Source: Diplocarpon mali | Lineage: Eukaryota; Ascomycota; Leotiomycetes; Helotiales; Drepanopezizaceae | DNA length: 64,000 nt | Reading direction: 5' to 3' | Assembly (NCBI GenBank): GCA_024741835.1 | Contig: JAENRP010000121.1 | Location: 44,162 to 108,161 of the forward strand | Part shown: positions 47,833 to 60,164 of the stretch, in pieces | How positions within the stretch are numbered: the first letter of the stretch is position 1 | How the letters are laid out: every line of letters begins with the position of its first letter | Notes under the pieces: model-generated | The model's database searches: none | The model's input: only the letters and a program-made list of their open reading frames with translations | What the model was told of the DNA's origin: nothing | Program-made: the position numbers and the translations under genes

Positions 47833-50800
47833 GCGGCGTCTTGAGGGGTGGTGGTGGTTGTATCCATCAGATAGAGCCTAGGAAGGTGGAGTGCATACAG
47901 GATATGAGGATTATGTGGGCGGGTTATGGAAATGTTTTTATTGAGCCAGGGCGAGGAGAAATGGTTGTAAAGACGTATCAACGTCGATATGATGGTGAAA
48001 ATTTGTGTGAACGAAAAGCAGGGTGATGTCTCTCATTTATGCTGTTGATTAACGATACCTCATCTTGGTACCGAGGTTCTTATCCCCAGGTCTCACCTCA
48101 CAGGCTGACGCTCTCTCCCCCAAAGCTCTCTCCCATTCAGCATAACATGCCCGATTCTCTTCGTAGATCTCTCCGCAGAGCATTCATCGGCCTGGCCATC
48201 GTGTGGGATCCGGAGATCTGGGGATGGGAGTCGGGAAATCCTATTCTTTGAATCTTGGGCTCGAGAGAGGCACCACATGTCAAGGGAGCGAGGGGAGCAT
48301 ATCTGCCCAGTGAATATACAGCGCGAGGAACAGAGTAGAATGGACTGCCGTATGATGCAGAAAGGGAGGAGGTGGAAGTGGTTGTTGGGTTGATTCGGCT
48401 CCTCGCTCGCTTATAAAAGGGGGCCATGCAAAGGTCCGTTGTGCGGATGAACCGAGCCGACCTTCGAAGCTTTCCAGGAGGCGATTGGTCTGGAAGAGTC
48501 TCCGCCTGATGGAGGATCATGTTTCTCCACACTAGAATCACGCAGCTGCATGGATGGCTGCTGAGTGACCCTGTACTTATCTTTCAAGTCGGTCGCGCAG
48601 CTCGTGCTTGACATGTGCAAAACTCAATTCGAAAGCACTGGGGAGACTGTTTTCACATGTTGAGAGCATGTTCGTGGCGACGGCCTAGAGTCTATTCGTA
48701 CGGTATTCACATGTGTGATATTCGAGTTTGTTGGTTCTTGGAGTTTATGATATTTTCCCTGCCGCTCTGTAGCCCGTACAGTCGCTGCGCAAGTCCTCTT
48801 TTTTTTTTTGCTCTTTTTTCTTCTTCTTCAGAATGAGCTGCAGACGTGGACCTTAGATTCCTAGGGGCAGGTGAGTTTTTTGTCGGCCAAAGTCCATGTG
48901 ATGGATATGCCCACCTTTGCAGCCTACTGAAAAAGGTGAGTACCGTCCGGGATTCCACCTCCCCTGGGTCGTTTCCCTCTCTGCAAAGCCAATCCAGGAC
49001 AGTGGCAGCTCGAAGCTGGCGTACACAGTACAGCAGTAGTTGATAGAATGTATGCGGCGTTATCGAGACAGCAAGTCTCGCAAGATCTCGCTCGGTGAGA
49101 TCATGGCTTTATCATGGGAAGCCGCAAGCGTACGTCAACAAAGAGCCGCAAACACTGGGCCTGGCGTCGTGTAGTCAACACCTGCGCCCACCGGGGACAT
49201 CTAGCCCGCCACCGAACGGGCCGAAGCCGTCCAGGAAAATGCAGGGCGTTTGGCTCCACTGGGTAGCGACTCGTACCCACGAAGTAGGATCTGGATACCT
49301 TACGTTACCTATCACAGCAGGAGGGCGCAGAGACGCCAATTCGACCAAGACTTTTTCCCTTTCCTTTTGCAGAGCATCGAAATCGTGTGGCAGGCGTCCA
49401 AATCGAATCGAGATTTCTTTCCTTCTCAGTCTGGCCTTTGGAGGGACAGCTCCACTAAGTTATTGGCAGGATTTATTAGCCAGGTCCACAGGCGCTATCT
49501 TCAGTAACATATTGTACGCATTCGCTTAGCCAAGGGCACGTGAAAAGCGTGGGCAGTGCCTGGCTAGGTATCAATCTAGGTGTATATATACCTGAGCTTA
49601 CATGGAAGCATACCTTACATAGGAACATACCCTACATGGTATGTACGGAAATACCTTGGGAGATGCCTAGGTACGGTTGGTAGGCCGACACTATGGACGG
49701 CAGGAATCTCCAAGACGGTGCGGTAGGGCAAGGAGGTTCTGTTCTGACTGGTGGAACGACAGGATGATCACTTGAGCAGTGAACCATGCAATACCTGCCT
49801 AGGTAGCCGGGAGGCTTTTCTTTGTTCTCGAAGATGGGAACCTCGGAACCGGCGCGAGTACATGGTGCATAGTCGATAAGATGTTCATGTTCGGTGCAGG
49901 GCCCCGAGAGTCTCAGTAATAATAACCTGCTCGATAATACCAACTCGCCGTAGTCCGTGCAAGCTACCGTGGGTACAGCCCAGTACCAAGAACCGCGGGA
50001 CTCCAAGTACCATGTCATGTCTATGTGGGGGGCAGTGAATCAGAAAGCTGCTGCTCATCTCTGCGGGCCTGATGGGATTCCCGTCGTTCTGGGAAAAAAC
50101 AGTCTTTGAAGATTGAGGATCGAGGCAACTTTGGCGAGCCCGAGCCCGAGCCCGTGACCGTGACCGTGACCGTGACCGTCACCGTGACCGTGACCGTGAC
50201 CGTGACCGTGACCGTGATCGTGATCGTGACCGTGACCCCCACTACGAGTAGGTTTCTAGGTCGGGGCTCTACGCGCAGGTCAATCGATCTGGCGGGGCAA
50301 AAATGCAATATCGGTGCGTTTGGCGACCCCTATCTTCCTCATTCCTTATTCCTAATTCCTAAGCATGAGTAAAGTTCCATAGTGGGTAGGTATACTATTA
50401 TCAACACCTCCGGCCGACTACGAGAAGATCAGAGCAGAGACACACAAAACAGCGGCAGAGAGCAGAGGCAGAATCTGATCTGTGCTTTCCATGGTGTTTG
50501 CTTGCGGACGCGCGAACACCAGGGCCAGACCCATTCGAGGGAAGCAGCCAACAATCTCTGTGCTTGGCTCGCGACCCTTTGCCTTTATTGTTTTTCCTTC
50601 CTTTTAACTCTATTGTGCGCTGCCTCTCTTCCGTCATCGCATCCTTGCCTCAGACCGTTATCTCCCTCTCTTATCTTCCGGGTTTTTCCCTTTCTCATAT
50701 AGCCAGCCACTCTCGCCCTCTGGCATCGACACTGGCACTGTGGCACTGGCACTGGCACTGGCACTGGCTCTTCCCAGCCTCTGAAGTACTTGGGAGACGC

Positions 50801-50842
50801 CTCCTTCAGTCCTCTGCACCGCTACGTGAGACGGCCGCTAAA
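47833..50842. other. Gene-poor region upstream of the CreD gene
   Basis: 3.0 kb with short frames only. A hexamer repeat at about 50.15-50.24 kb and a (CACTGG)n run at about 50.73-50.77 kb lie in the last 700 bp, close to the CreD start. CT-rich tracts near 50.58-50.70 kb are typical of fungal promoters. No gene supported. Confidence 0.5.
50153..50238. repeat. (GTGACC)n hexamer array upstream of creD
   Basis: About fourteen consecutive GTGACC units with a few variants (GTCACC, GTGATC). The variants GTGATC differ by C-to-T. The array lies about 600 bp upstream of the CreD start codon and opens false VTVTVT frames on both strands. Confidence 0.85.
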
Positions 50843-52766
50843 ATGCCCAGCTTCTTTGGCGGGGTTACTGGCAGATACAGCGCGACTCTCTTCGAGATTC
50901 GGTATGTCCGTCTTCATGTCCTGGCGAGCTCGTTGTTGATTGTCTGAAGCCTCGACAATGATATTATCGTGCTCCGTGGTGGGGAGAGCGAGGCCTCGAG
51001 CCAAATGCTCAAGGGCGTGGTGGTGCTATGTCTACCAACGTCCTTGAAACTAGAGAATGTCCACCTGCGAATGACGGGTCAACTGAAAGTTGGGTCAGTT
51101 TGCTCGTTTGCCGCCACCCTATGCTTGTCCGTGGGCTGATTCTCTTGCCTAGATGGAATGACCCCAGACCCACGCCGGGCGGTGCCCCAAACAAAGTTGA
51201 CAAGACGAGCGAGATCTTCTGCTATCGGTGGGCGCCGTTTGTTGGTGCTACCAGCGGTTCGAACTCTAGGGGCACGAATCTTCCAATGGGAAATTATGAA
51301 TGGCCCTTCGAACTAGTCATCGCAGGAAACATGGCAGAGAGCTTGGAGGGTTTGCAGGATAGCCACATCCAATACAAGCTCAAGGCTACCGTTGCTAGAG
51401 GGAAATTGGCTTACGACTTGCATACCTACAAGGCTGTGCGGATCGTCCGAACTCTGGACCCCTCCGCGCTGGAATTGGCACACGCGATGACTGTGGAGAA
51501 CGTATGGGCGAACAAGATCGAGTATCAGATTCTGATCCCGCAAAAAGCTGTTATCTTCGGAACAGCAATCGACGTGGAAATGAAGTTCACATCTCTACTG
51601 AAAGGGCTGGAGATTGGCAAGATCAAATGCCAACTTATCGAGGTGCATGAGTTTTCCATACCCGCCACTCAGCACACAGAAAAATCGTATAAAAATGAGA
51701 AAGATATTAACACCTGGACGTACGAGTTGAAAGAGGAGGATTACACGGAATTTCTAGACCCGGATGGCCAGGATGGTTGGATTCTCCGCGAGAAGATGCC
51801 ATTGCCGAAATCCCTGAAGTCGTGCGTACAGGATATGGATGTACACGGCATTAAGATACGGCACAAAGTCAAGTTCAACATTGCTTTGAATAACCCAGAT
51901 GGGCACGTTTCAGAGGTACGTCAAGCTCCTAGCCTGTAAGTATCGGAGTTGACACTTCTTAGCTCCGCGCAACGCTGCCCGTCACTATTTTCATCTCGCC
52001 CAACATGCCACTCAGCGCGGATGGGCAACTCGTGGACCAGACTCCTCTGAGTGCACAATCGACGGACACGGCCCAACACGCCCCGCCGCTCTATGGACAG
52101 CATGTGCTTGATCAGCTATACGCTGATATGAACAACGCTGGAATCATGACCCCAGCACCGCAATCTGGAATGAACACGCCATTCTACGGCTTGTCACGGG
52201 CTGGCTCTACCGAAAACCTAGCTTCCCTTGGGGGAGTTGCTAATCAGAACGGTGCGGTGCCACCGGCAGCGCTATCCTCTAGGCTGCAAAACTTGGATCT
52301 GAACGCCAGTTCTCGTAACAACAGCTCTAGGAGGTTGCTTGAATCTGGATACAATACACCCTCGGCGCAACGCCTTCGAGACAGCGAGCCGGGATATTCC
52401 GAGTCGAACAGCAACCCCCTGAGCCGGCGAACAAGCGAGGACGGCCACGCGAGATCTGCAGGGATAGCAAGTGGCCAGAGAACTCCCGACGAGCACCTCG
52501 ACTTTGCGGAGCTCGGTGACCTGACCAAGGTTCCTTCGTACCAGACTGCCGTTAAAGCGCCTGCCAGAAGCATGAGTTACAGCAACACGTTGCCCGACTA
52601 CTCAACTGCTGTCTTGGCACCTCCGAGTCCTGAGCGTGAAAGGAGGAATCCGTTGTCGAGCATGGGCTTTACGCCCATCAACCCACTAGCTCCTACAGCA
52701 GCAGCTGATGGCGCTGGTGACTATCGGTTACCTACGCAGCTTTTCCAGAATCGGGGCAGACACTGA
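50843..52766 (+). CDS. creD: CreD-like arrestin-related trafficking adaptor
   Basis: Exons 50843-50901, 50950-51093, 51153-51915, 51963-52766 encode 589 aa, with all phases consistent. The arrestin fold starts at residue 1: MPSFFGGVTGRYSATLFEIR joins to LDNDIIVLRGGESEASSQML. It continues with typical arrestin-N and arrestin-C blocks (NYEWPFELVIAGNMAESLEG; KIEYQILIPQKAVIFGTAID). The tail from about residue 340 is Ser/Pro-rich with three PY-type motifs: PPLY (363-366), VPSY (512-515) and LPDY (532-535), expected to bind WW domains of a HECT ubiquitin ligase. In Aspergillus nidulans, CreD partners with HulA and works with CreB/CreC in carbon catabolite regulation. Assignment to CreD rather than another arrestin rests on the N-terminus and motif layout. 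Confidence 0.88.
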
Positions 52767-53749
52767 GTCCAAGTGAAGCGTGTGGAGTCCAGTCCGGTTG
52801 AGGACTTCTTGCAATGGACATTGTGCGTGTTAGCGGTTGAATCAAAGCATATGTTGGCGCACGGCATTGGGGTTCTAGAGTTGGGTAGCATTGCCAGGCG
52901 TTCTCACCGGATTCTTGCGGCCACTGGGCGGCCATTCGAGTTGGAAAACAGGGCCACGAGCGAGAGGTTGCGGGTTGATTTGGTAGGGTTCTATATCACC
53001 ACTCTGAGCCTTTACTGATCTCATTTGTTTTTCTTCGGGGGTCTGATCGCGAAATCAAGAGCCGGGAGATTCTGCGTTCGAAATGCCTCTTTTCCTTTCT
53101 TCTTCTCTTCCTTTGATTCTCCGGGTGGGCGCATCTCAGGTCGTAGACTCCAAACCCCGCAACATAATTTTGCCACAGATCCAACATCAGATTTGAGGAA
53201 GAGATATCGAGGTTTGTACCTGGCCCCTGGGCTGATGCTTCCCTGCAGGATTCGAGCAGCACTCGCCTGAGGGCTTACGCTGGGTCAATACTGGTTTACT
53301 GGCAACTGGCAACTAACTGGCTGGCCATTTTACTGCATAGACGCTCGTGCGAATTGAGACGGGGAAATTGTTGGAATATGTTGAAATTGATAGTTAGGAA
53401 ATCATGTATCCATTATTCGTCGAGAGTCATCTGACAGGAAGGAAACGGTCTAGAAGGAAACTAAGGCAGTTTATCTAAGCTTACCCCTGTAAATTCAGTG
53501 AAGCCCCGAACCCGCCCCCCCAGTCTGGAACCCCTACCAGGCTACCCAAAGAGACCTACAGCTAAGGTAGACATCGTTGGTGTCAACCTGCTGTTCAATG
53601 TCGTGCTTTGCAGCTTCGAACAACTACAAGTGCAAGTACAGGTGCAAATACGATCAAATTATTCGTCTCGTACGAGTGCAAGGTTTCCATTTGATGTATT
53701 GAGAAGCTCAAGAGCCGTTGGACGCAGCGGTCCTCGTCTTGCCAGTACC
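52767..53749. other. Intergenic region upstream of MCH1
   Basis: 983 bp between creD and the transporter. A TGGCAACTGGCAACTAACTGG partial duplication occurs at about 53300-53322. The transporter frame is open upstream to 53498 with an in-frame ATG, but that part has no MFS-like sequence, so I treat it as non-coding. No gene seen. Confidence 0.55.
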
Positions 53750-55496
53750 ATGGCTACACATCGCACCCCTCTCCTCTCCCACGACCGGGAATCCACCCAC
53801 TCCTCGAGCTCCTCCTCCCTCGCTCGCAAAGGGCAGAGAAATCGTCAAGATCTCATCCGATACGCTGCCTTCGCTTCGGCCATTACATCCTGCCTCTGCG
53901 CCGGATCCATCACAGCCTACTCGCTCTACGGACATCTATTCCAAGAACGACTACGATACACGCAGCTACAGGTCAACCTTGTAGTCATCGCCGCGGAGCT
54001 TGCCCTTTATCTCCCCGTCCCTCTGTTTGGGTATCTCTGCGATCGGATAGGCCCGGCGCCGTTATCCTTCGCCTCTGCCATCCTCTTCGCCCTGGGCTAC
54101 CTGCTCGCAGCTTTCACGTACCGGTCGGGGGCGAAGGATACCTATGGATACACGGTAGAGCGCGGCTGGCCGTTATGGGTGATGATCACGGCCTTCGTCA
54201 TCATCGGATCTGCCACCACTCTCATGTATTTGAGCGCTGTCACCACGTGTGCGAAGAACTTTGGGAAGGGCAAACATAAGGGTCTGGCTCTCGCAAGTCC
54301 CATTGCAGCCTTCGGGCTTAGTGGGATGTGGCAGAGCCAGGTTGGGAGTAGGATCTTATATGAGAAGAGACCGGATGGGTCGAGAGGTGATGTGGATGTG
54401 TTCAGGTTCTTCGTCTTCCTGGCACTCACGCTGCTGGCGGTTGGACTGCTGGGCACTTTCTTCTTGAAGATTGTGGACGAGGAGGAGCTTATTGATGAAG
54501 CGGTGGAGGAGCTGGCGAGAAGCGGGCTGCTTGAGGATGATGCTTTTTCTCGGGGGGGTGACAGGGGGTATGGGTCAATTGAGAGCGGTTCCGGCGAGGA
54601 GACTGCGGAGATTAGTAGGGCTGAGGATGCGAAGGCTCAGCAGGAGGAGGATGCTCGTAAGAAGACTTGGTTGCTGAATGAGGAGACCGGCAGATTTCTC
54701 AAGGACCATACTATGTGGTGGCTTGCGGCGGGTTTCTTCTTCGTGTCTGGTACGTACTTCTGTGGTCCAACATTAGGTCTAAAAGCTAACAAAATCAGGT
54801 CCCGGTGAAGCATTCATCACAAACCTGGGCACCATCATTGGGACCTTGTATCCTCCTTACCCAGAGCCTACTCAGGTCCCGACTTCCGCAGCTACACACG
54901 TCTCAATCGTTGCAGTCACCTCAACAATGGCACGCATCCTCTTCGGAACCCTCACGGACCTACTAGCTCCATCCTCGAAAGTACACCACTACGCCTCAGC
55001 CAGCAACTCACTAGCCTCCCTCCCACCTCGTACATCTCGATTTGCCATCTCAAGAGTCACCTTTCTCCTACTCTCCGCGATCTTTCTTTCCATAGGTCAG
55101 GTCATTCTAGCATCAGGCCTGATCCAAAACCATTCCGAGCGATTCTGGATCGTCTCCTCTCTCATTGGGTCTGGTTACGGTGCCCTGTTCTCGCTGACGC
55201 CCCTCATTGTTAGCGTAATCTGGGGACTGGAGAATTTTGGAACGAATTGGGGCCTCGTAGCTATGGTTCCAGCAGCTGGAGCTACGTTCTGGGGGATCGT
55301 ATACTCACATGTGTACGAAATGGCTGCAAAGGCACGTTCCTCAACACTAGAGGAAGAGGATGTGATGTGTTACGGGAAACAGTGCTATGCACCTACGTTT
55401 TGGGCCATGGCTGTCAGTGTTTGGATAGGTTGCTCGCTGTGGATCTGGGCATGGAAGGGCCCCGGTGGATGGAGCAAGAGGGGAATTGCGGTCTAG
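53750..55496 (+). CDS. MCH1: Mch1-type major facilitator transporter
   Basis: Exons 53750-54749 and 54799-55496 encode 565 aa. The intron splits a Gly codon (FVSG to PGEAFITN). A 12-segment MFS layout is visible: a Ser-rich cytoplasmic N-terminus (about 1-35), six hydrophobic segments starting with AAFASAITSCLCAGSITAYS, and a long acidic loop (about 245-325, DEEELIDEAVEELARSGLLE). The second half includes LLLSAIFLSIGQVILASGLI and WAMAVSVWIGCSLWIWAWKG. This matches the nodulin-like subfamily containing yeast Mch1, named for monocarboxylate permeases. Yeast Mch1 did not show monocarboxylate uptake, and the substrate is unknown. A vacuolar location is reported for the yeast protein. The start MATHRTPLLSHDRES is typical of the family. 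A Met at 53498 in the same frame is less likely. Confidence 0.85.
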
Positions 55497-56188
55497 ATAA
55501 TGTACCCCGTAAACAAATCTGAGAACGCTCGAATCTAGGTGATATGCCAACTTTTAACTCACGCATAACTTGATAGTGTGGTCTTGCTGCGGCGGAGCAG
55601 CCACCTTGAAGTCAAGAGAATGCCACGGCTTACGACGCTCATCCTCAGGAGCATCAGGCTACAGAGCTAAAAGCAGGTTATCATGTAGCGAAATCAAGCT
55701 CCGATAGTCCTTCACTTCATCACAGGAGGTAATGCAATAGGCCCTTTATATTTGCTTGACGGCCTACATAACTTGTACCCAAAGTGCGTCACTCTTTCAC
55801 CGTTTGAATGAAACCACACCCAGAATCGAGGCATAGGAGAGGGCGATTGTTATTCAAGTCAAGGTTCGCCCGATTACTTCTTGCAAAGTGCTCTTCACTC
55901 TTTCGAATTCTTACTGGTGATAACTCACGGTCGTACGTGCCGAGGAATGTCGATATCTGGTTTCGCCAACTCTTGTTTGTTTGGGATTGTCTACTCTTCT
56001 TCAACCTCGTCTAGCACCCCTGGCGCTGGTAGCGAAGGACTATTCGTGTCTTTGTTGCCTAGACTTCGTCTGCCTCTTGGGAAAACGCCTCAATCGCCTC
56101 TCGTCTCACCAACTGTCTTTCCCATATTCAATGCTCTGCAGACACCTACACATCCATCACCTGTCCTAGTTCGCTACATCTGCCCGCC
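55497..56188. other. Intergenic region
   Basis: 692 bp between MCH1 and the RING gene. Short frames only. The last 200 bp are pyrimidine-rich on the + strand, which is consistent with the promoter of the RING gene. Confidence 0.55.
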
Positions 56189-56832
56189 ATGGCGAACCCT
56201 TACGAAGGTTAGCCCAACCCCCCCACCTCAACCCCTCCAAGCTCCTCCTAACGCCCTCCCCCTTAGTCGAGCATAGCATCAAGACCAGCTCCCAGTCGCG
56301 CACCCGCCGCCCGGACATGTCCTCCTTCTTCAACCAGCTCTCCCAGATCGAGGTCAGCAGCACCCGCCACAACCGCCACGCCGTGCCCACGCCCGTCGAG
56401 GTCGCCGCCGCGGACCGCCTCGTGCAGGAGCAGTACCGCGCCCTGCTCGCCAGCGCGCCGCGCAGCAACGCGGAGAACGCCGCGCTGCTCGAGAGCCTGA
56501 TCGCTGCGCTGGGCGAGGACATCGAGGACCCGCCTGCCAAGGTGGCGGGCGTCCCGCAGAGCTATCTGGACGAGTTGGAGCGGGTGCCGAAGAGGACGCT
56601 GAAGAAGACGGAGACGTGCCCGATCTGCAACGAGTGCTTCCTGGACGATGCGTACCCGCTGGTGGTGCGGTTGCCGTGCCATGCGACGCACAAGTTTGAC
56701 TTGGAGTGTGTGGGCCCATGGTTGAGGCTGCAAGGGACTTGCCCGCTGGATAGGAAGGTGTTGTTGAAGAAGAGAGAGGTGCCCGAGGTCGAGGTCGAGG
56801 AGGATGAGGATTACGATGAAATGTTTGCGTGA
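56189..56832 (+). CDS. RING-type zinc finger protein, putative E3 ubiquitin ligase
   Basis: Exons 56189-56207 (only 19 nt) and 56267-56832 encode 194 aa. MANPYE joins to VEHSIKTSSQSRTRRPDMSS. The next Met (MSSFF) is residue 24 and is an alternative start without splicing. The RING lies at residues about 124-168. Likely zinc ligands are Cys124, Cys127, Cys144, His148, Asp151, Cys154, Cys165 and Asp168. The fifth and eighth ligands are therefore Asp instead of His/Cys. Asp in the last position is known in RBX1. Before the RING is a helical region (VEVAAADRLVQEQYRALLAS); after it is an acidic tail (EVPEVEVEEDEDYDEMFA). RING proteins recruit E2 enzymes, but the target here is unknown. The gene is clearly more GC-rich than its neighbours. 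Confidence 0.82.
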
Positions 56833-57363
56833 AGTTCCTAGATGGGAGGGGAGTCTGGAATGAACGGGAGGGAGCATGGCGTTGGAGCGTTTGTTCCATT
56901 GAAGTGCGGTGAAAGCTACGGATATACTTGGCTTGCGAAACCATGGCAGGTTCTTTCTCCTCGACGGCTGCTTACGGCAACCTGTCGATTGTAGAGGGCA
57001 AGTTTGATAGCTATTCAGGGGCCCTCAAGAGGCACACCAAGCACCAAGCTCAAGTACCTCTGGCGTGAACTTGCGAAGCTCTATATTCCATCGCGCACCA
57101 CGGATGAAAGCAGGAACAAGACAGGTTACTTTGCGACGTAGATGAGCATAGTCAAATTCATCTGGTGAAGAATAGCTTCACAGCCTCTGTTATATTCTCG
57201 TTCCCAAAGAAGGCTATAACAAGGAATGAACGAAACGCCACAAAGCCCATCAAATGAAACAGGTCAGTAGTCTATTGGAAGTTATGTAGAGAAAATGTGC
57301 AAGTGTGCCCGCCTTTCGTCTAAAGTAGCTTCCCCAGAAGTTTGCAATCAAATCAAGCGCCGT
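56833..57363. other. Intergenic region, convergent 3' ends
   Basis: 531 bp between the 3' ends of the RING gene (+) and cytochrome b5 (-). Nothing notable seen. Confidence 0.6.
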
Positions 57364-58093
57364 TTATGGCTTTCCTTCTTGGCTATTTGTGTACTGGTAT
57401 GCCCCGTACGCAAGAGCACCACCGATGAGAATAATAGCGTAAAGGCCAACGCCCATGCCTGCAGAGCCGCTAGAAGATGCAGAAGATTTGGATGTTGCTA
57501 AGACCTTGGGTGCTGGGTCACCAGGCTATGAGGAGGAATTTGATTAGCTGACTTATTTTTGGTATCTAGGACAGAGCTGGGATTCTTACCTGGCGCTTCA
57601 AGTTTCCCACCAGCAGACCCGCGAGAATCTCTCGTGCCTCATCACTATGTCCGACATCCTCGAAAGCCTCGGTTGCGTCTTGTCCACCAACATCAATCAG
57701 AACTTCCTCTCCACCTCTGCAGATATGTCAGCTTCCTGTCCTTACCAGTCTGATTGACAGCGCGTGGTCAGCGGACAATAAGAGTGGGGTCGCAGGCAGA
57801 GCGCAAGAGACAATACCATCTCATGCACACCGCAGGAGTCGGCAAACAACCAGAGCAGAGACGCAAGTGTCTTGTAGCTTTGCTTGACCCCGATGCCTTT
57901 CCTGCGTGTTTGCAAGGTATCATATCATCCTGCCAAGGTCGGACATATCCAGATTATTCTGTGACTGAGATGCTACTCACGGGTGCTCATCAACAAAGGC
58001 GGTTGTATCGTAGACTTTATCGTGGATAACCATATACAGGTCCTTCTTCGACTGGTGTGCCGCGACCTCCGCGAACGTGAATTCCTTCGACAT
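57364..58093 (-). CDS. CYB5: Cytochrome b5, tail-anchored
   Basis: Exons 58093-57981, 57716-57590, 57525-57364 encode 133 aa. Intron 1 is unusually long for this window (264 nt). Phases agree, and intron 1 splits the proline of HPGG. The heme domain covers residues about 1-80, with axial ligands His37 (EHPGGEEVL) and His61 (VGHSDEA). A short Ser-rich hinge ([14 protein letters not shown]) leads to one C-terminal membrane segment (about 104-122, [20 protein letters not shown]) and a short polar end. This is the layout of microsomal cytochrome b5, the electron donor for desaturases, sterol enzymes and some P450s at the ER. The frame is open upstream of the chosen Met, but the added sequence does not resemble the family. 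Confidence 0.93.
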
Positions 58094-60164
58094 CCTGACG
58101 GTACTGGGAGTTGTTGAGCTCTGGGGTGTTTCGCTAGAGGGTGCGTATAGCCTGATCAAGGCGGCGCTGCGGTGGTCAATTGCAATGGCCTGCGTGCTAA
58201 GAGGTTGAGGATTGTGAGAGCTACAAAGGAGCGTTTTTGGAGGGTTTGATGGGGAGACGCGGTTTTCAGATCCAACACATTGAGCCTGAGATATTATCAA
58301 ACCCGAAACCCGACTTTCTACCAAGACGCTAAAATGATACGAAGCTAGCGCCAAGGTTGACAACAGCCGAAGGTTGATTGGCCAAACACTACGATTCAGG
58401 TGTGGGAGAGGGAGATGGGGAAGCTCCTGAGTTGACTCGATTTGACCGCCTGGATGCGACTCGGCATCACAAACGAGCAAGCCGCCGAGGAGAAACGCGC
58501 GTAGAATATCCTGCTTCTCCGAACTCAAATTCCCTGGGAGCGCAGATCACGTCTCACTTGTTTGTATGTCACTCTACTCAACAGCAGCCGACTTGAATTG
58601 CCAGCAGCATGGATCCTGGGGAAGTGAGGAGGGGTACTCGAAGGCAGATCGCACCGCGTGCCCTCATCGACAAGCCGCTCGGGACTTCGGGGTTCTTTCG
58701 CCTTGTGCAGAACCGGATCGCCGTAATCTGTTGACTTGGACTCTGCCCACTATGATCCCATTCTCCTCAGATGTGGGGAGTGTGGGGAGAGATCGCGACA
58801 AGAAGACGATGGCCACAGGCCGGTGCACGTCGAGGGTCTCATGTGGGCTGATGCTTTCCTCGCCAAGCAAGCATCACTTGGACTGGTGCGACTCTTGATT
58901 TAATAGAGCGAGCGAGCGAGCGTTGTCTTGCTGAGTGCGGTAGAAATAGCTCTTCTTCCCCTTCCTTCACGATAGCTACAGAAGGTCAAGATGGTTTCAT
59001 GAAACAAGGCGATCGAGTACGGTAGAAATAGCTCTTCTCCCCCCTCCTTAACGTTAGTTACAAGAAGGGAAGATGGTTTCATAGAAAAAAGACGATTCGG
59101 ATGTCGAGTGCTGCCCCCCGCTCAGCTATTGACACAATATCAGCAGTAACAAGAGGCAGAACAAGATCACACACCCCGGCTCGTGTTACTTCTTCGCACA
59201 GCTTTTATCGTAACGCGTGTAACGATTATTCGCCGCAGCAGCAGCAAACACAACTAACTACCAATACATCATTCTCGAATCAAACACAGACATGTCCTCA
59301 CGGATATTATACCACGCTCCTCTCTATGAGTTTCCCTCGTTCGCTTCCTTGGGGTTCGGCACTCTACTTTCCAAAAAAGACCTTTCCAGCTCGTGCGGCA
59401 TTGGGCTGTACTAGCTGGTATTATAAGCAAAGATACCTATCCTGTATTATCTCCTAACCGTAGCAATTAGGCATTACTGTATTGTTCCTTACCCCCTGGG
59501 TGTCCAAACGATTTCTGTGCAAATAAAGCAGATGAGTTGAGAAAATCTAATCATGATCCCTACTTAGTTTGAATGCTTTTATCAACTCTTCTCATGAATC
59601 TTCCTGTTTCCTGTTCAAATTTGCCATTACTTAATGCTAAGATACATACGTCCAAGCCCCTTATTAATAAGTACTGACACTTAACCACTGCGCCTCTGCA
59701 TAATCGTTGACAGTGAGGATGTGGTGCAGTGTAGCTAGTTCCTAATAGTGTAGAAGTGGTGGTAGTAGTAGAGGTGCTTATGTAAGTATGTGAAATTTCA
59801 AAACCGGGTTGGCGGCAGACATAGAAAACAAATCAAGAAGATCAAGAAAATTGCATAATCTCCACCATTCACGTAATCACTAGTTGTAGGCACTACTACC
59901 ACCTCCTCAGTGCAGAAAGCTTCACCTCACAACCGTCTCGCCGCCGAAGATTACCCTACCCAGCATATCTTCTTGCTATTGCACATACCTGAAAAACTAC
60001 CTCGCAAGTTCGCTTTGATGTTGCGTAGGCTGCTTGCCATTGACGTCAACTTATCTAATATACTCTGTATACCTAGTCCAGGTCCACATATCTCTCCTGT
60101 ATGCATCCACACAACTTGGCTAGCTGAATGTGGCATTGGCTGTCAGGCTAATACCTGAGCAAGG
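58094..60164. other. Gene-poor region
   Basis: 2.1 kb between cytochrome b5 and the capping-protein gene, holding the promoter of cytochrome b5 and the tandem duplication listed separately. Short frames only. One of 118 codons at 59101-59457 has no recognisable feature. Confidence 0.5.
58939..59099. repeat. Imperfect tandem duplication of about 80 bp
   Basis: Two adjacent copies, each starting CGGTAGAAATAGCTCTTCT and containing GATGGTTTCAT. The second begins near 59020. The copies differ by many substitutions, mostly but not only transitions, and small indels. A short (GAGC)n run lies just upstream at 58906-58922. Confidence 0.7.

Noticed and set aside
50021..50372. Open frames with VTVTVTVT on both strands
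   Set aside because: Produced entirely by the GTGACC hexamer array.
56263..56944. Long minus-strand frames (204 and 196 codons) opposite the RING gene
   Set aside because: Shadow frames of a GC-rich coding exon. The plus strand carries the RING signature and consistent splicing.
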